Origin: Cololabis saira
Lineage: Eukaryota; Chordata; Actinopteri; Beloniformes; Belonidae
Assembly: GCF_033807715.1 (NCBI RefSeq)
Contig: NC_084600.1
Coordinates: forward strand, 46,739,824 to 46,803,823
Reading direction: 5' to 3'
DNA: 64,000 nt
Of this stretch, positions 43,359 to 55,094 are shown piece after piece. A program made the translations under genes and the position numbers. The notes beneath the pieces are model-generated. The model had not been told where the DNA came from, searched no databases, and saw only the letters and a program-made list of their open reading frames with translations. The first letter of the stretch is position 1. The number at the start of each line of letters is the position of its first letter.

Positions 43359-44594
43359 AGGGGACCTATTATGAAAAACAAGTTTTTTCTTGTTTTAACA
43401 TATATAAAGTGGTCTCCCCTCACCCTGCCAACTCAGAAAAGATGATACCCCATGAAAATCTGCAAGGTCTGCTCCCCCCCACCTTACAGAATCCCCCAGT
43501 GTCATGTGGTTTCTGTGAGCCGTTTGGATTTGTGCATTTTCTTTACGTCACCAAAATGCAAACCACGCCCTCGGTCTCCTCCGCTGCTGAAACCACGCCC
43601 ACAACCAGCTCTCTCTCCGCTGCTGGAGCGGAGCTTCCTTCAGCCAGTCGGACGCTGCGCCGCGGCGGAGCGGATCCGGGTTAAATCATCCAGGTTCCCG
43701 GGTGGTTTGGGAGCTGGGTCCTCGGGGGTCTGTCCCAGGCTGGACCAGCTTCACCCTCCGAGATTTTCAGCCAAATCTGTCGGTTTGATCCCCGATAACG
43801 GGCGATGCGCCGCGGATGCGCCCCGGAGCGGATCTGTGCGCCCGCCGTGGGGTTGCGGCGCCCGTCGCGCAGCATCCGCCGGGCAGATCCGGCTGAAATT
43901 CCGCTGGTCGGTCCCCGGGAGTCCCTGCTACCAGTCCAGGCCGGTTCCTGCGGTCCCGGCCGGTCGGAACCGGTCAGATTCCCTGGTTAAAGCCGCGGTG
44001 ATGCGCGCTGCTCCAGTCTACTTCCTGGTTCCCAAAGCGCGGTCCGTCCGACTAAATTGTCCAGGTTCCCAGCCGCTTTGGGAGCAGGGATTTCTGGGGT
44101 ACGTCCCAGGCTGGACCAGCTTCACCCTCTGAGATTTTCAGCGAAATCTGTCGGTTTGATCCCCGGTAACGGTCGATGCGCCCCGGAGCGGCGTGGCTCC
44201 GGGGCCAGCGTTCAGCATCCGCCGGGCAGATCCGGCTTATATAGTGCATAAATGTTTATATACAACTCATATTTTATTTTTTTAACAATAAAGTTTCCAT
44301 TTGTGAAAATTCAGTGTTGTGATAATTTACAGGCTCGGGCTGCTCTGGCGGAGCGAGGTTTATGCTCCTCCCCTGCTACCCGTCATTCAGGGAGCCAATC
44401 AGCACAGAGCCTCATTATCATACCCCCCCCTTCCCTAAAAATGAGGCGCAGAAAATGAGGTTAGAAGCGGTAAAACTAGTGACAGGGCCCACAGGCTGGA
44501 TTTATGATTTATGTAGAAAAAACAAGCTTTAGCTTGTTTTTAAGACATTCAAGGCCTGTTTAAAATATACATTAAATGCCATAATATGTCCCCT
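43359..44594. mobile_element. TTAA-flanked Kolobok-type element, 1236 bp
   Basis: TTAA at 43355-43358 and 44595-44598 flank inverted ends AGGGGACCTATTATG and CATAATATGTCCCCT. Next to each terminus is a second inverted pair (ACAAGTTTTTTCTTGTTTT and ACAAGCTTTAGCTTGTTTTT). The interior is GC-rich, with an imperfect direct duplication (43684-43830 and 44054-44190, sharing GTCCCAGGCTGGACCAGCTT). No transposase is seen. Confidence 0.7.
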
Positions 44595-44631
44595 TTAAGT
44601 TCAGTTTTTCCACGGTTTTACAATTTACCGT

Positions 44632-44918
44632 AACTTGCTGATTCTATTGGTCGGACAGGAATGTTTAAGTTTTTTAATTCAAAAAAACTTAAATTTCTTT
44701 ATTTAATTTAATTTAATTTTTTTTTTTTTTAATTTCCATCTTCAGCCTTTTTTTCATTTTAATAAAAAAAATAAATATTTAAGAACAATTTTTATTTGTT
44801 AAATCTCCGCATTCATCAGAGACTCTGATGAATGCAGAAGTATGAAAAGTAATCGCCGAAACATGTCATGTATTTAAAAACCTAAATATTCTTCTTATTC
44901 AAAAAGAATCAGCAAGTT
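44632..44918. repeat. Segment with inverted ends and a perfect 13-bp hairpin
   Basis: AACTTGCTGATTCT at 44632 is inverted at 44905-44918. Inside, GCATTCATCAGAG and CTCTGATGAATGC (44809-44835) form perfect 13-bp arms with a single-base centre. Possibly a small mobile element. Confidence 0.45.
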
Positions 44919-45078
44919 AAATTGATTTGAGCTTTTATCTGCATCTTGCAGCTCTGCTGAGCGACGTCGCCAGCAGGAACGGTCGACAATCAAACGTGTT
45001 GGGAAGTTTACGTTTATCATTTATCAGAAGTTTCCAGCCCTGCAGGCTCCACGTTTAAAAAATGGCGTTTTCACTTAA

Positions 45079-45485
45079 CCCTCGTACTGTCTTTGGGTCA
45101 AAATGACCCAATTCTTCTCTCCTTCTTTCCTCATGCTCTCTCCTTCCTTCTCCCTTCCTCTTTTCCTCCTCTTTTACCCTCCTTTACTCCTTTTTCTTCC
45201 TACCTCCCTCCCGTCATTCGTTCCTTTATTACCTTCTTTGCTTTTCCTTCTTTCCTTATTTTATCCATTTCTTCCTTCTTCCCTCCCTTCTTTCCTTTCT
45301 TTCTCCCTTCCTTCCATCTTTTCTCCCTTCCTTACTCCCTTTCCTACTTCCTTCCTTCTTTCCTTTATTCCTTCTTTTCTCCCTTCCTTACTCCCTTTCC
45401 GACTTCCTTCCTTCCTTACTCCCTTCTTTCCTTCATTCTTTCTTTTCTCCCTTCACCCTCCCTTGACCCAAAGACAACACAAGGG
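45079..45485. mobile_element. piggyBac-type element filled with polypyrimidine, 407 bp
   Basis: TTAA at 45075-45078 and 45486-45489 flank ends CCCTCGTACTGTCTTTGGGT and ACCCAAAGACAACACAAGGG. The interior is a C/T tract (CCTTCCTTCTTT). It is the same family as 2944-3583, in the opposite orientation and shorter. Confidence 0.72.
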
Positions 45486-45555
45486 TTAACGTTTCTTGTT
45501 TGGATTCATGTATAAATGCGTCTTAGTTTGATTGGATCAATAACTGGGCAGAGCC

Positions 45556-45635
45556 GGGTCAGGGGGCGTGTCCAGTGGGCGTGTCCAGGGGGCGTGGTCA
45601 TGGGGGCGTGTTCAGGGGGCGTGGTCATGGTCGCT
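45556..45635. repeat. GGGGGCGTGTCC minisatellite (KLF/Sp-like words)
   Basis: Five to six units of GGGGCGTG within 80 bp. GGGGCGTGG resembles KLF/Sp sites, but it may be simple repetition. Confidence 0.6.
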
Positions 45636-45891
45636 GGTATCCAGCAGGTGATTACTGGGATGACAAACGTCTGGATTCACCAGTGAAGCAGAAGAATGTG
45701 GCAGATCCTTGTCCTGCAGCAGCAGCTGATGAGAGGGATGTTTGTGACGGGATGCTTAGCATCCATCAGCGCTGGGCGAGGAGTCGTCACCTGTTTCCTC
45801 CGGGAGGCAGAAGGAAAGAAGGAAAGAAAGTCTTTGTTTGGCTTGAAGCGCCTCCTGTAAACCTGCACTCTGACATAAATACTCATCTTTA

Positions 45892-46920
45892 GGGCTGGGG
45901 ATCCATTCAAATGTCAAGAATTGATTCGATTCCGATTTTTAAGGTTCAGAATCGATTATCAAGATTTGATTCGATCCCATGTTGATTTGGGTTAGTGTTA
46001 TTAAAACTGTTTTCTGAGCTGTTAATACTAGTTAGTGCCACGGCTGCGCCAGAGGAACTCTTATTATTGCTCAGGCTTATTATTTATTATTTCGTATAAA
46101 CTTCGGCGCATAAATAGTCCCGTAGCTTTGAGAAAACGCGAAAAGTAAAAATGTACAAAACGTGCGCCCTAATTGGGAATCGAGTGGTATGACTTTAATT
46201 AGCAATTGGTGCGCACGTTTTAGTGCAACGTGCGAAAACATGCTCTTTTTGGCCCATCCAGAACGCATTGGGAGAACTTTGGGGCCTCACCACTCGCACA
46301 CCGTGACTCCAATAATTCTGAACCGATTTAGAAAGTTGTAGGCCCTGAATTTAACTACAGTCCTGTGAATTTTCAGAGCGATCGCACAAATAGTTTTCGC
46401 ACGAAGTGCAAAAACATTTCCAAATTACCAATCTAATGGGGAGATTTTCCCATGTAAGTGTGTGGGGCAGAATGTCACACTGTGGATGGGAGGAGATAAA
46501 AAAAAAATTCACTTTTTTTCTGAGTCAACTAACTTTCTCATACCTGCACGTAGAAATATCATTCAAACTTCAAAACGGAGAAAACTTCTCTTCTTTCCAA
46601 AACACCAAACAGTTTTTTCCTAAAATGTACACTTTTCAAAATATGAGCACTCAAGCGAGGACTAGAAATCACTTTTTCGTCAAATCTGGAGTGCGGAATG
46701 TCGGCTGGTAGAGTGTGAGAAACAGTAAAAAATAACCTGAATTTTTATTTGTAACTCGAGTTCACGGCCAAACCGTAAAAAGGAGACAAATAATTTTTTG
46801 TCAGAATGTCGACATTTTCCGTCTAATTTTGTGTCTAGTATTATATTGAGATTCAACAGCAAGTATTGGCAGCTAATGATGCTGTAAGGACCAATCAGCT
46901 CCCTCTTCGTTTGGGGGGGC
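45892..46920. mobile_element. TAGGGCTGGGG hAT-like repeat, split by another insertion
   Basis: 45892-46030 (TTAGGGCTGGGGATCC onward) and 46825-46900 (TATTGAGATTCAACAGCAAG) match, in reverse, 29329-29195 and 29150-29075 of the 28572-29329 element. The sequence between (about 46031-46824) is a separate insertion with no recognised protein. Confidence 0.6.
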
Positions 46921-47064
46921 GGGGCTTGTTCAGGGAGGTCGGCAGTTTTCAGAAGTGAGAAGTTTTCATTTAAATGTTTAAACCTTCGTAACACGTCCCT
47001 GGTGGTCGATGCAAACGTTGGAACCTGATTCTCAAAACTCCTTAAATGAGCCTCGTTTCCTGCG

Positions 47065-47078
47065 GTTGCCACGGTAAC
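47065..47078. promoter_or_regulatory. X-box-like motif
   Basis: GTTGCCACGGTAAC is a full match to the RFX X-box form (GTTGCC, two bases, GGTAAC). It is a single site. Function is not shown. Confidence 0.35.
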
Positions 47079-47615
47079 GAGTCCAGGGACTGAAACTATA
47101 CGGAGTAACCGAATACCGGGCCGAGTGTTAGCGAGTCCACCGCCGTTAAACCGCGTCTTCGTTAGAAAAGTCCCGTCTTATCGGACAGTTTCCTCCTCCG
47201 GCTGCAGCATTTCTCAGCTCCTCGGTGGTATTTCTCTGTCTTGTTTTAAACGGTAGTTTGGTTCCATATCACCAGTCGTTGGCATCTGCTGCGTTTTAAG
47301 GTTTTAAACCCATCAGAGCTCGTTCATGTGTGATCGGGCCGGCCCGAGCCTCCGAGGAGCCGACGGCCTCACGCCTCATTAACCCCAACTCTCAACCAGA
47401 TGTCCCTTCTTTCTCTCCCTTTTCCCTTTCTCCCTTTCTGCTCTGACTCCTTTCTCTCCTTTCTCTCCTCCTCTCATCTGGATCTCCATTCCTTTCTGTG
47501 GTTTCATCCTCGCGGCTGCTGTTTCTTTGTCTCTGTTTATTGTTACTAAAACACGAGAGCTGCCAGCACAGAAGAAGAAAACCGGCGGCACCGAATCCTG
47601 CTATTACAGCTATTA

Positions 47616-47982
47616 CACTGCAAAAACTCACAATCTTACCAGGAATATCTGTCTTATTTCTAGTTAAAATGTCTCATTTTTAGTAAAAAAAAATCTCATT
47701 ACACTTAAAACAAGACTCATCACTGGAAAAAACAACAATTTTCACCTGTTTCAAGTAGATTTTCACTTGAAATAAGTAGAAAAATCTGCCAGTGGAACAA
47801 GATTATTTTGCTTGTAATGAGAAGATAAATCTTGTTCCACTGGCAGATTTTTCTACTTATTTTAAGTTAAAATTTACTTGAAACAGGTGAAAATTGTCAA
47901 ATAACAAGTTATTTTTCTGGTAATGAGTCTTGTTTTAAGTGTAATGACATTTTTGACTAAAAATTTGACATTTTTTGCAGTG
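47616..47982. mobile_element. CACTGCAAAAACTC palindromic MITE
   Basis: The left end CACTGCAAAAACTCACAATC, the central GCCAGTGGAACAAG/CTTGTTCCACTGGC hairpin and the right end TTTTTTGCAGTG are all present. Confidence 0.8.
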
Positions 47983-48647
47983 ACACCAAGGAAGTTACTA
48001 CGAAAACACAAAAAATCAAGCAAAACAGATGTATAAACAGGGTTAGGGATTTGGCACACCTTCCTTAGTTGTTTATTTCAACTTAAAAACAAATTTTTGT
48101 TCATTTTATTTCATAAAAAAATAATTTTAATTATTTTTCATTAAAATAGGTTTTAAAATAAATAAGTTAATAGCTAATAAACTGCTAATTGAATTACAGA
48201 CAAACCATCAGAATCCGTCTCTATTGTTGTTGTAACCGGAACAATGAAAGTGAAGCTGCTTTTCAATGGAAAAGGGGAAACTGTATAAAACTACCACATA
48301 AAAATAAGCAGATATACAGTCTACAGACGAGGAGGAGTGCGTGGAGAGTTTGTGTGAACGACAAACACGTTTGAAGGTTCGTAACAGAACCCAGATACGG
48401 TTAGAAACGGCTAAATAAAGGTGGAACGATTCCCACTTCATAAACTTCATATTTCCCAGTCTGAGCTCTGGAGGAGATTCAGGGTCGGCGTGAAAACTGG
48501 CAGCGTGGGTTCAGTAATCAGTCCCAGCATCAACCGCTGCAGAACCGAGACGCAGGACGCAGGAAAACGAGCTGTAGCCACGTTTGCAACGATGAAACTT
48601 GAATGAACTTTCCTGTTTTCTGGCCCGTCTCTCCGCAGCAGCTCCCA

Positions 48648-50135
48648 ACCCTAACCCTAACCTACCTTACCCCAAATCTACCCTACCCTAACTTAACCCT
48701 AACCATAACCACCTAACCCTAACTCAAACCTACCCAACCTAACCCTAATTCCGACCTGCTCGGCTGTCGTCTGAGCGTCTGTCGAGTTGTTTCCTCTTCT
48801 GTAACTTCTCTCTCACCTACATACTGCAGTGCTAACCATAAACCCCTACCCCAAACATACCCAAACCTAACCTAAACCTACCATAATCTAACCCCACCCT
48901 AACCGTACCCCAAATCTACCCTACCCTAACCTAACCATAACCCTAAACATAACGCCTTAACTTAACCCTAACCATAAGGCAGTGTTTCTCAATCCCGGTC
49001 CTGGGCCCCTGTCCTGCATGTTTTAGATGTTTCCCTGCACCAACACACCAGGTCAGACAAGACATGGAATTTGATTTGATTGTTATCACTCACTCTACAG
49101 TAAATAGGTAATAGACAGATGACAGCTCTTATTAACATGTATACAATTTTTAAAAAGGGAAAGGTGCAGCAGAATGAGGTAGATATGCCCCTACCCTAAC
49201 CCTAATCCTACCCTAGCCTAACCTACCCTAACCTAACCTTAACGCTAGACTTACCCTACCCCAACCATGACCACCTAACCCTAATCTACCCTAGCCTAAC
49301 CTAAATTAACTGGGCCAAAATTAACTAATTTCTTCTCCTACACCTTGGATTAGCACGTAACCCTACTAAGAGTCAACAGTTGACTCCTATTACATCCACA
49401 ACTGTGGAGGGAGGTTCCCATATTTCTACAACCATTCTTTGGTAGTGGATGGTATGGGGCCTAACCCTAACCCTAACCCTTACACTAGTCCTAACTGTAA
49501 CCATCCTAACCCTAACTCTAATTCTAACCCTAACACTAGTTATAACCTCACCCTAACCCAAACCTAACATAACCATAACGCTAACCCTAACACCTGTCAA
49601 TGGGCCAAAATTAACTGGTTACTTCTCCTACACCTTGGATTAGCACGTGACCCTACTAAGAGTCAACAGTTGACTCCTATTACATCCATAACTGTAAGGG
49701 CGGTTCCCATATTTTTACAACCATTCTTTGGTAGTGGATAGTACAGGTATTGGTCGGAAAGATGTGGACGACCAGTCAGCATTGCCTTTATTTCCCTTTA
49801 ACTGCCCAGTCGTCTGATGAGACAGGTGGTTAGGGAGATATCTTCACTCACCTAAACCTAAAACTAGCCCTAGTCCTAACCCTAACCCTAACTCTGTTCC
49901 TAACCCTAGTTCTAACCTTAACCCTGGTCCTAAACTTAACCCCAGCACTAACACTAGTCGTAACCCTAACATAACCCCAATCCTACCCTAATCCTCACCC
50001 AATCCTACCCAATCCTAAGTCTTAATCCTAACCTTAACTCTATTCCTAATCCTGGTCGTAAACTTAACCCTGGTCCTAAACTTAACCCTGGTTCTAAACT
50101 TAACCCCAACACTAGACATAACCCTGACCATAACG
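48648..50135. repeat. Degenerate telomere-like tract, C-rich on +
   Basis: CCCTAA, CCTAACCCTAA and variants recur over about 1.5 kb, interrupted by a dispersed repeat at 48984-49053 (GTTTCTCAATCCCGGTCCTG) and by two copies of a 150-bp segment (49311-49460 and 49600-49745) that contains AGTCAACAGTTGACT. Confidence 0.8.
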
Positions 50136-50554
50136 TTACCTAACTAAACCAGCAAGCACAAACTCCCCCAACCAGAAGAGAAAAGTCCCCGATGGAAAAG
50201 CTGCCACTTATGAGGGAGCGGATCCCCAGGCTTCCTGCTGTTCATTAGCTTGTTTAATTTGAAGTCACACTGAGTTAAGTTGGTGTAAACGAGCCGTCTT
50301 GCTGCTCGTTTGTGTTGGGAAGGCTTTTCTCGCCTCGGGGGGCACAAAGCTAACGGAGAGCAAAGCGTCGGCATTTGATTCCCACGAGATCCGTTTCTCT
50401 CCGTTCATTTTTGTCTGACTGTTGTGACTGCCGGAGGTGTCGCGTCCGTGTTTATCCTCCTCTCCGGGGTCAAAGACGGTTCAGACGTTTGTTTTCTCTA
50501 ACGAACCGCTCGTTTAATCCCCTCACTCGTCCTTCCCTGACTCCTCTCTCACCT

Positions 50555-51297
50555 CGGGACCCGAGGAGTGAGGAGATGAGGAGTGAGGAGATGAGGAGTG
50601 AGGAGATGAGGAGGTGAGGAGATGAGGAGTGAGGAGATGAGGAGGTGAGGAGATGAGGAGTGAGGAGTGAGGAGATGAGGAGATGAGGAGATGAGGAGTG
50701 AGGAGATGAGGAGATGAGGAGATGAGGAGTGAGCAGATGAGGAGTGAGGAGATGAGGAGATGAGGAGTGAGGAGATGAGGAGATGAGGAGATGAGGAGAT
50801 GAGGAGTGAGCAGATGAGGAGTGAGGAGATGAGGAGATGAGGAGTGAGGAGTGAGGAGATGAGGAGTGAGGAGATGAGGAGTGAGGAGATGAGGAGATGC
50901 GGAGTGAGGAGTGAGGGGATGAGGAGTGAGGAGATGAGGAGTGAGGAGATGAGGAGTGAGGAGATGAGGAGATGAGGAGATGCTGAGCGAGGAGATGAGG
51001 AGCGAGGAGATGAGGAGTGAGGAGATGAGGAGCGAGGAGATGAGGAGTGAGGAGTGAGGAGATGAGGAGTGAGGAGATGAGGAGATGAGGAGATGAGGAG
51101 TGAGGAGATGAGGAGGTGAGGAGTGAGGAGATGAGGAGTGAGGAGATGAGGAGTGAGGAGTGAGGAGATGAGGAGTGAGGAGATGAGGAGATGAGGAGAT
51201 GAGGAGTGAGGAGATGAGGAGATGAGGAGATGAGGATTGAGGAGATGAGGATTGAGGAGATGAGGAGTGAGGAGTGAGGAGATGAGGAGATGAGGAG
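50555..51297. repeat. GAGGAGATGAGGAGTGAG minisatellite
   Basis: About 740 bp of GAGGAGATGAGGAGTGAGGA words in irregular order. Both strands are open by chance. The terminal TGCTGAGCGAGG unit is shared at 50981 and 51299. Confidence 0.92.
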
Positions 51298-51779
51298 ATG
51301 CTGAGCGAGGCGGAGACGAGGACATTAGTATTCCAGATCCAGCGCTCGCTCGCGCTGCCAAGAGACACAATATTAAACAACATGACGGATTTTCTCCTCT
51401 TTCTGTGTGAAATCGCAGAAACGTCGGTGACCAATGAAAAGATGTTTTTGTATCCAGCGTTTGTCCGGATCGCGTCTCTCGCCGGGTTTTACATCTCCCA
51501 GATGTAGAACTATGTCTGTCATGAACGCACCTCATCCCGTCTTTTCTTTGGACCCCGGCTTTTACACGGACGGTTCTCACCCCAGGATGTCTATTAAACG
51601 CTAGAGCAACATGAGGACGGAGGGAAAGTTTCCAGTCCCCGTCGTGGGAGATTTTACTACGGTTATTTTACTAGTTCTCACCTGCCCTCGCTAACCTTCA
51701 CTGCCTCTGTTTCCTCCGCCGGCCCACGCCGACCCGGGTGAGGACCAAAACTTTGTAGTTCTTCAAGAATAGAACAGGA

Positions 51780-52480
51780 TAGAATAAACTTTATTAATCC
51801 CCCAGAGGAGAAATCTACTTGTGCAGCAGCAAACATACACACTCAACAGTTTTACAAAATACACACAAAGTATGAAAAGGTATAAAAAAAAAAGTATATC
51901 CTAAAATAATAATAATAATTAAAGCTGCAAGCAGCGATGAACGGGCCCTCGCACTCACGGCCTCCGCCCCCCTTAAGTATCAGAAATGACACCACCCACG
52001 ACTTCCTATGTCAAACCATTCAAAAGTTATAGCAGAGAATAGTATTCTAGGCCACGCCCATTAATGCAAACCATGAAATATCAAATTTATCACCAGGCCT
52101 GGCTTGGTGCAAAATTTGGTGACTTTTTGGGCACGTTTAGGGGGAAAAAGGCCTTCCTTTCGTCAGAAGGATAAAAATAATTCCTACAGATACAATAGGG
52201 CCTTCGCACTGTAAGTGCTCGGGCCCTAATAAATAGCTATATAATTAAAAAAAGAGCAATATAAAAATGAGCAATGTACAAAATAAATACTAAACCCGAA
52301 AAACGAATATTATATACATGTGCAAAAATACTAGAGGGAGAAGGTTATTGCACTTTCAGAAAAACAGGTTATTGCACTGGAGTGACTAGAGTTGGTTGTT
52401 GTAGAGTCTGATGGCTGTCGGGGTGAAGGAGCTGCAGTACCGTTCCTTCTTACAGCGCAAGACAAGCATATGCTCATTTT
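51780..52480. repeat. Dispersed retroelement-like repeat, interrupted
   Basis: TTTATTAATCCCCCAGAGGA and GTGCAGCAGC as at 985-1185. It ends with GATGGCTGTCGGGGTGAAGG. A copy of the GGGCCC-end element is inserted at 51918-52231. Confidence 0.55.
51918..52231. mobile_element. GGGCCC-end dispersed element, short copy D
   Basis: It begins TTAAAGCTGCAAGCAGCGAT and ends AGTGCTCGGGCCCTAA. It is an internally deleted member of the family. Confidence 0.75.
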
Positions 52481-52499
52481 GACCTGGATAAACCTAAAT

Positions 52500-52995
52500 A
52501 AACGCTACACGACGAGGAAATAAGGCCCAGGATGGAACCGGAGCCGGTGCTGGAACGGCAGAGACCACAATAAGCAGAGAAGGAAACTTATTTCCACCGT
52601 CAGCTGCAGCGAGGGAACGTGCAGGGCTGTGGTTTAAGGACTGGAAGTCCTGCCGGAGTGGAAATATCTGTGTTTGCTCGGGCAGCTGCCGTGAAAACCC
52701 CTCGGCCGCGAGGGCAAAGTGAACGAGGGATTGATGAGGACTAATGCCGTGAAAAACCCTGGGCCGTGAGGGCAAAGTGAACGAGGGATTGATGAGGACT
52801 AATGGTTCCAGGAGACGCTAACGCGGACCGTCGTGCTGATTATCCCCCCGTCGCTGGACGTTAAACATGTTAAACATGTTGGTCTTGTAGCTGCAAAGGT
52901 TCGCCCTCGGCCGCTTCACGGTGGTCCCTTACGTCTGGTTTCCTTGCATTTCGCCCACTTTTACTGCAGCTTCGTTAACAGGAAGAGGCTTCCTT
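52500..52995. other. Intronic stretch
   Basis: No gene was recognised. A direct duplication of about 55 bp (GAGGGCAAAGTGAACGAGGG) occurs at 52709 and 52769. Confidence 0.5.
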
Positions 52996-53001
52996 AGTCC
53001 A

Positions 53002-53203
53002 CGCTGCAAAAACTCAAACTCTTACCAGGAATATTTGTCTTATTTTTAGTTAAAATGTCTCATTTTTAGTCAAAAAATCTCATTACACTTAAAACAAGAG
53101 TCATTACCAGAAAAATAACTTGTTATTTGACAATTTCCACCTGTTTCAAGTCAATTTTCACTTGAAATAAGTAGAAAAATCTGCCAGTGGAACAAGATTT
53201 ATA
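53002..53203. mobile_element. CACTGCAAAAACTC MITE, left half
   Basis: Left arm up to GCCAGTGGAACAAGATTTAT. The right arm is missing. Confidence 0.7.
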
Positions 53204-53398
53204 GGCGAAAATGGTGTAAAAATGTGTGTTGTTTCTAGTTTAAAGAGCTGCAGTGACCTCTATGTTGGTCAGAAAGATTCACATCTTAGCTTGAATGAAT
53301 GATTAAAAGGTCTCCTTTAAAATGACAATAGTGTGAAACATTGACAGATATCCTGAACATGAGTCTAAACCAGGATATGCAGCAGCATCTAAAATGTA

Positions 53399-53792
53399 CA
53401 CTGCAAAACCTCTTAACAAGAATATTTGTCTTATTTCTAGTTAAAATGTCTCATTTTTAGTCAAATAAAAACTCATTACACTTAAAACAAGAATCATCAC
53501 TGGAAAAAACAACAGTTTTCACCTGTTTCAAGTACATTTTCACTTAAAATAAGTAAAAAAAATCTGCCAGTGGAACAAGATTTTTGTGCTTGTAATAAGA
53601 AGATAAATCTTGTTCCACTGTCAGATTTTTCTACTTATTTCAAGTGAAAATTTACTTGAAACAGGTGAAAATTGTTGTTTTTTCCAGTGATGAGTCTTGT
53701 TTTAAGTGTAATGAGATTTTTTGACTAAAAATGAGACATTTTAACTAGAAATAAGACAAATATTCCTGGTAAGATTTAGAGTTTTTTGCAGT
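53399..53792. mobile_element. CACTGCAAAAACTC palindromic MITE, complete
   Basis: Left end CACTGCAAAACCTC, right end GAGTTTTTTGCAG, with the usual central hairpin. Confidence 0.8.
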
Positions 53793-53794
53793 TT

Positions 53795-54505
53795 GGACCT
53801 CGTCCGTTCTTTTCTCTTTTTCCTGGAATCCACTACGAAGTTCCGCGACAGACGTCCGATCGCACGTCCGCTGTTTTGATTGGAGTTGAGCGGAGACTTC
53901 AGGACGAATCTCCCTGACATGAAGCAGTCGTCTCGTGTGATGTTTCCGTCTCTCCTCTCACATTTAGGCGTCTGGCCCGGCCGGTACAGTAGGTGCTGGC
54001 CGGGTTTAGCTAAATCCCTCGTTTGGAACTGCGTTCTCTCTCGCTGCATAAGTGATTTAACTTTTTGAGCGAGGATGTGTCAGGTTTAATGTCGGTTTAG
54101 GAGAAGCAGCGTTTTCTCTGGAGCGCGTGGCCGGGATTCAGGATTCAGCCCTGCGGTTTTGGATTGGTTTTGTCGCGGCCAAACACACCCCGGTGAGCAG
54201 AGAGCAGTTCGGGAAGCTCTTTGTGCTGCTTGGAATAAATCTCCCGGCTTTGAAATAACACATTCATCCTGCAGAATGAAGCGCTAAAATGTGAAACCGG
54301 AGAATGTGTGAAAGTCTGGGTGCAGGATGGAGAGACGGAGAGACGGAGGCCGAGGCGGCCGGTGCAAACGCTGACGTCGCTGGAATCCTGTAAAAGTGAT
54401 CAAAGCGCTGCAGAAGCCGTCGCTCAGAGACGCTTAAAGCTTTAACACGAGCAGGACGGCGAGGGGAGGGTTTGTTCGGCTGAAGTATTCACACAGAACA
54501 AGAAG
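53795..54505. other. Intronic stretch, nothing recognised
   Basis: Moderately GC-rich, with no cadherin-like exon and no repeat that I recognise. Confidence 0.5.
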
Positions 54506-54507
54506 GA

Positions 54508-54745
54508 CACTCAATTCAACTCACTTTTATTTACATAGCGTCTACTACAACAGAAGTTGTCTCTAGGATCTTTCCAAGGACCAGAACATAAACCCGAGCA
54601 ATTATTACATAAACACTGGCAGGTCAAGACTCCCCTTTGTGAGGGAAGAAACCTGGACCTGAACCTGGACCAGGACCAGGACCTGGACCTGGATCATAAG
54701 GGGGGACCCTCCTGGACCAGGAAGAGAGAGATCAGACAGAGAGAA
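54508..54745 (+). repeat. Dispersed repeat, second copy of the TTTATTTACATAGCG type
   Basis: It matches 6803-7050 in order. A CTGGACCAGGACC hexamer-type run is embedded at 54655-54695. Confidence 0.6.
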
Positions 54746-55094
54746 TGAAAAACAGAGAAAGGAGAGCGGGCGGGGGGGGGGGGCTCCAGGTCAGGATGAA
54801 ACTCTTGAAGCTCCGGCCTGCAGACGAGCACAAAAGAGAAAAAGAAGGGACAGACCAGAGAAACTACAAGAACAATGGACAACTGAGACTGTTGGTGTCT
54901 TTGTGTCTTTTTACGGTGTAAACATCCAAAATAACGTTCTGAAACATTATGGTGCGGATTTTAAGGGTGCTTTCAAACCTGTCCTGTTTGCAGCAGTTGT
55001 TCTGAAACAAGGAGCGTTTCCCCCTAAAGATCCGTTGGTTTGGTTTATCTGAAGACAGCAATCACGCTCGGATGCAGGACAAAATAAGCGAGCC

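Noticed and set aside
50523..51580. Open frames of about 300 codons rich in Ser/Leu/His/Pro
   Set aside because: They are the complement of the GAGGAGATGAGGAGTGAG minisatellite; the composition is purely repeat-driven.
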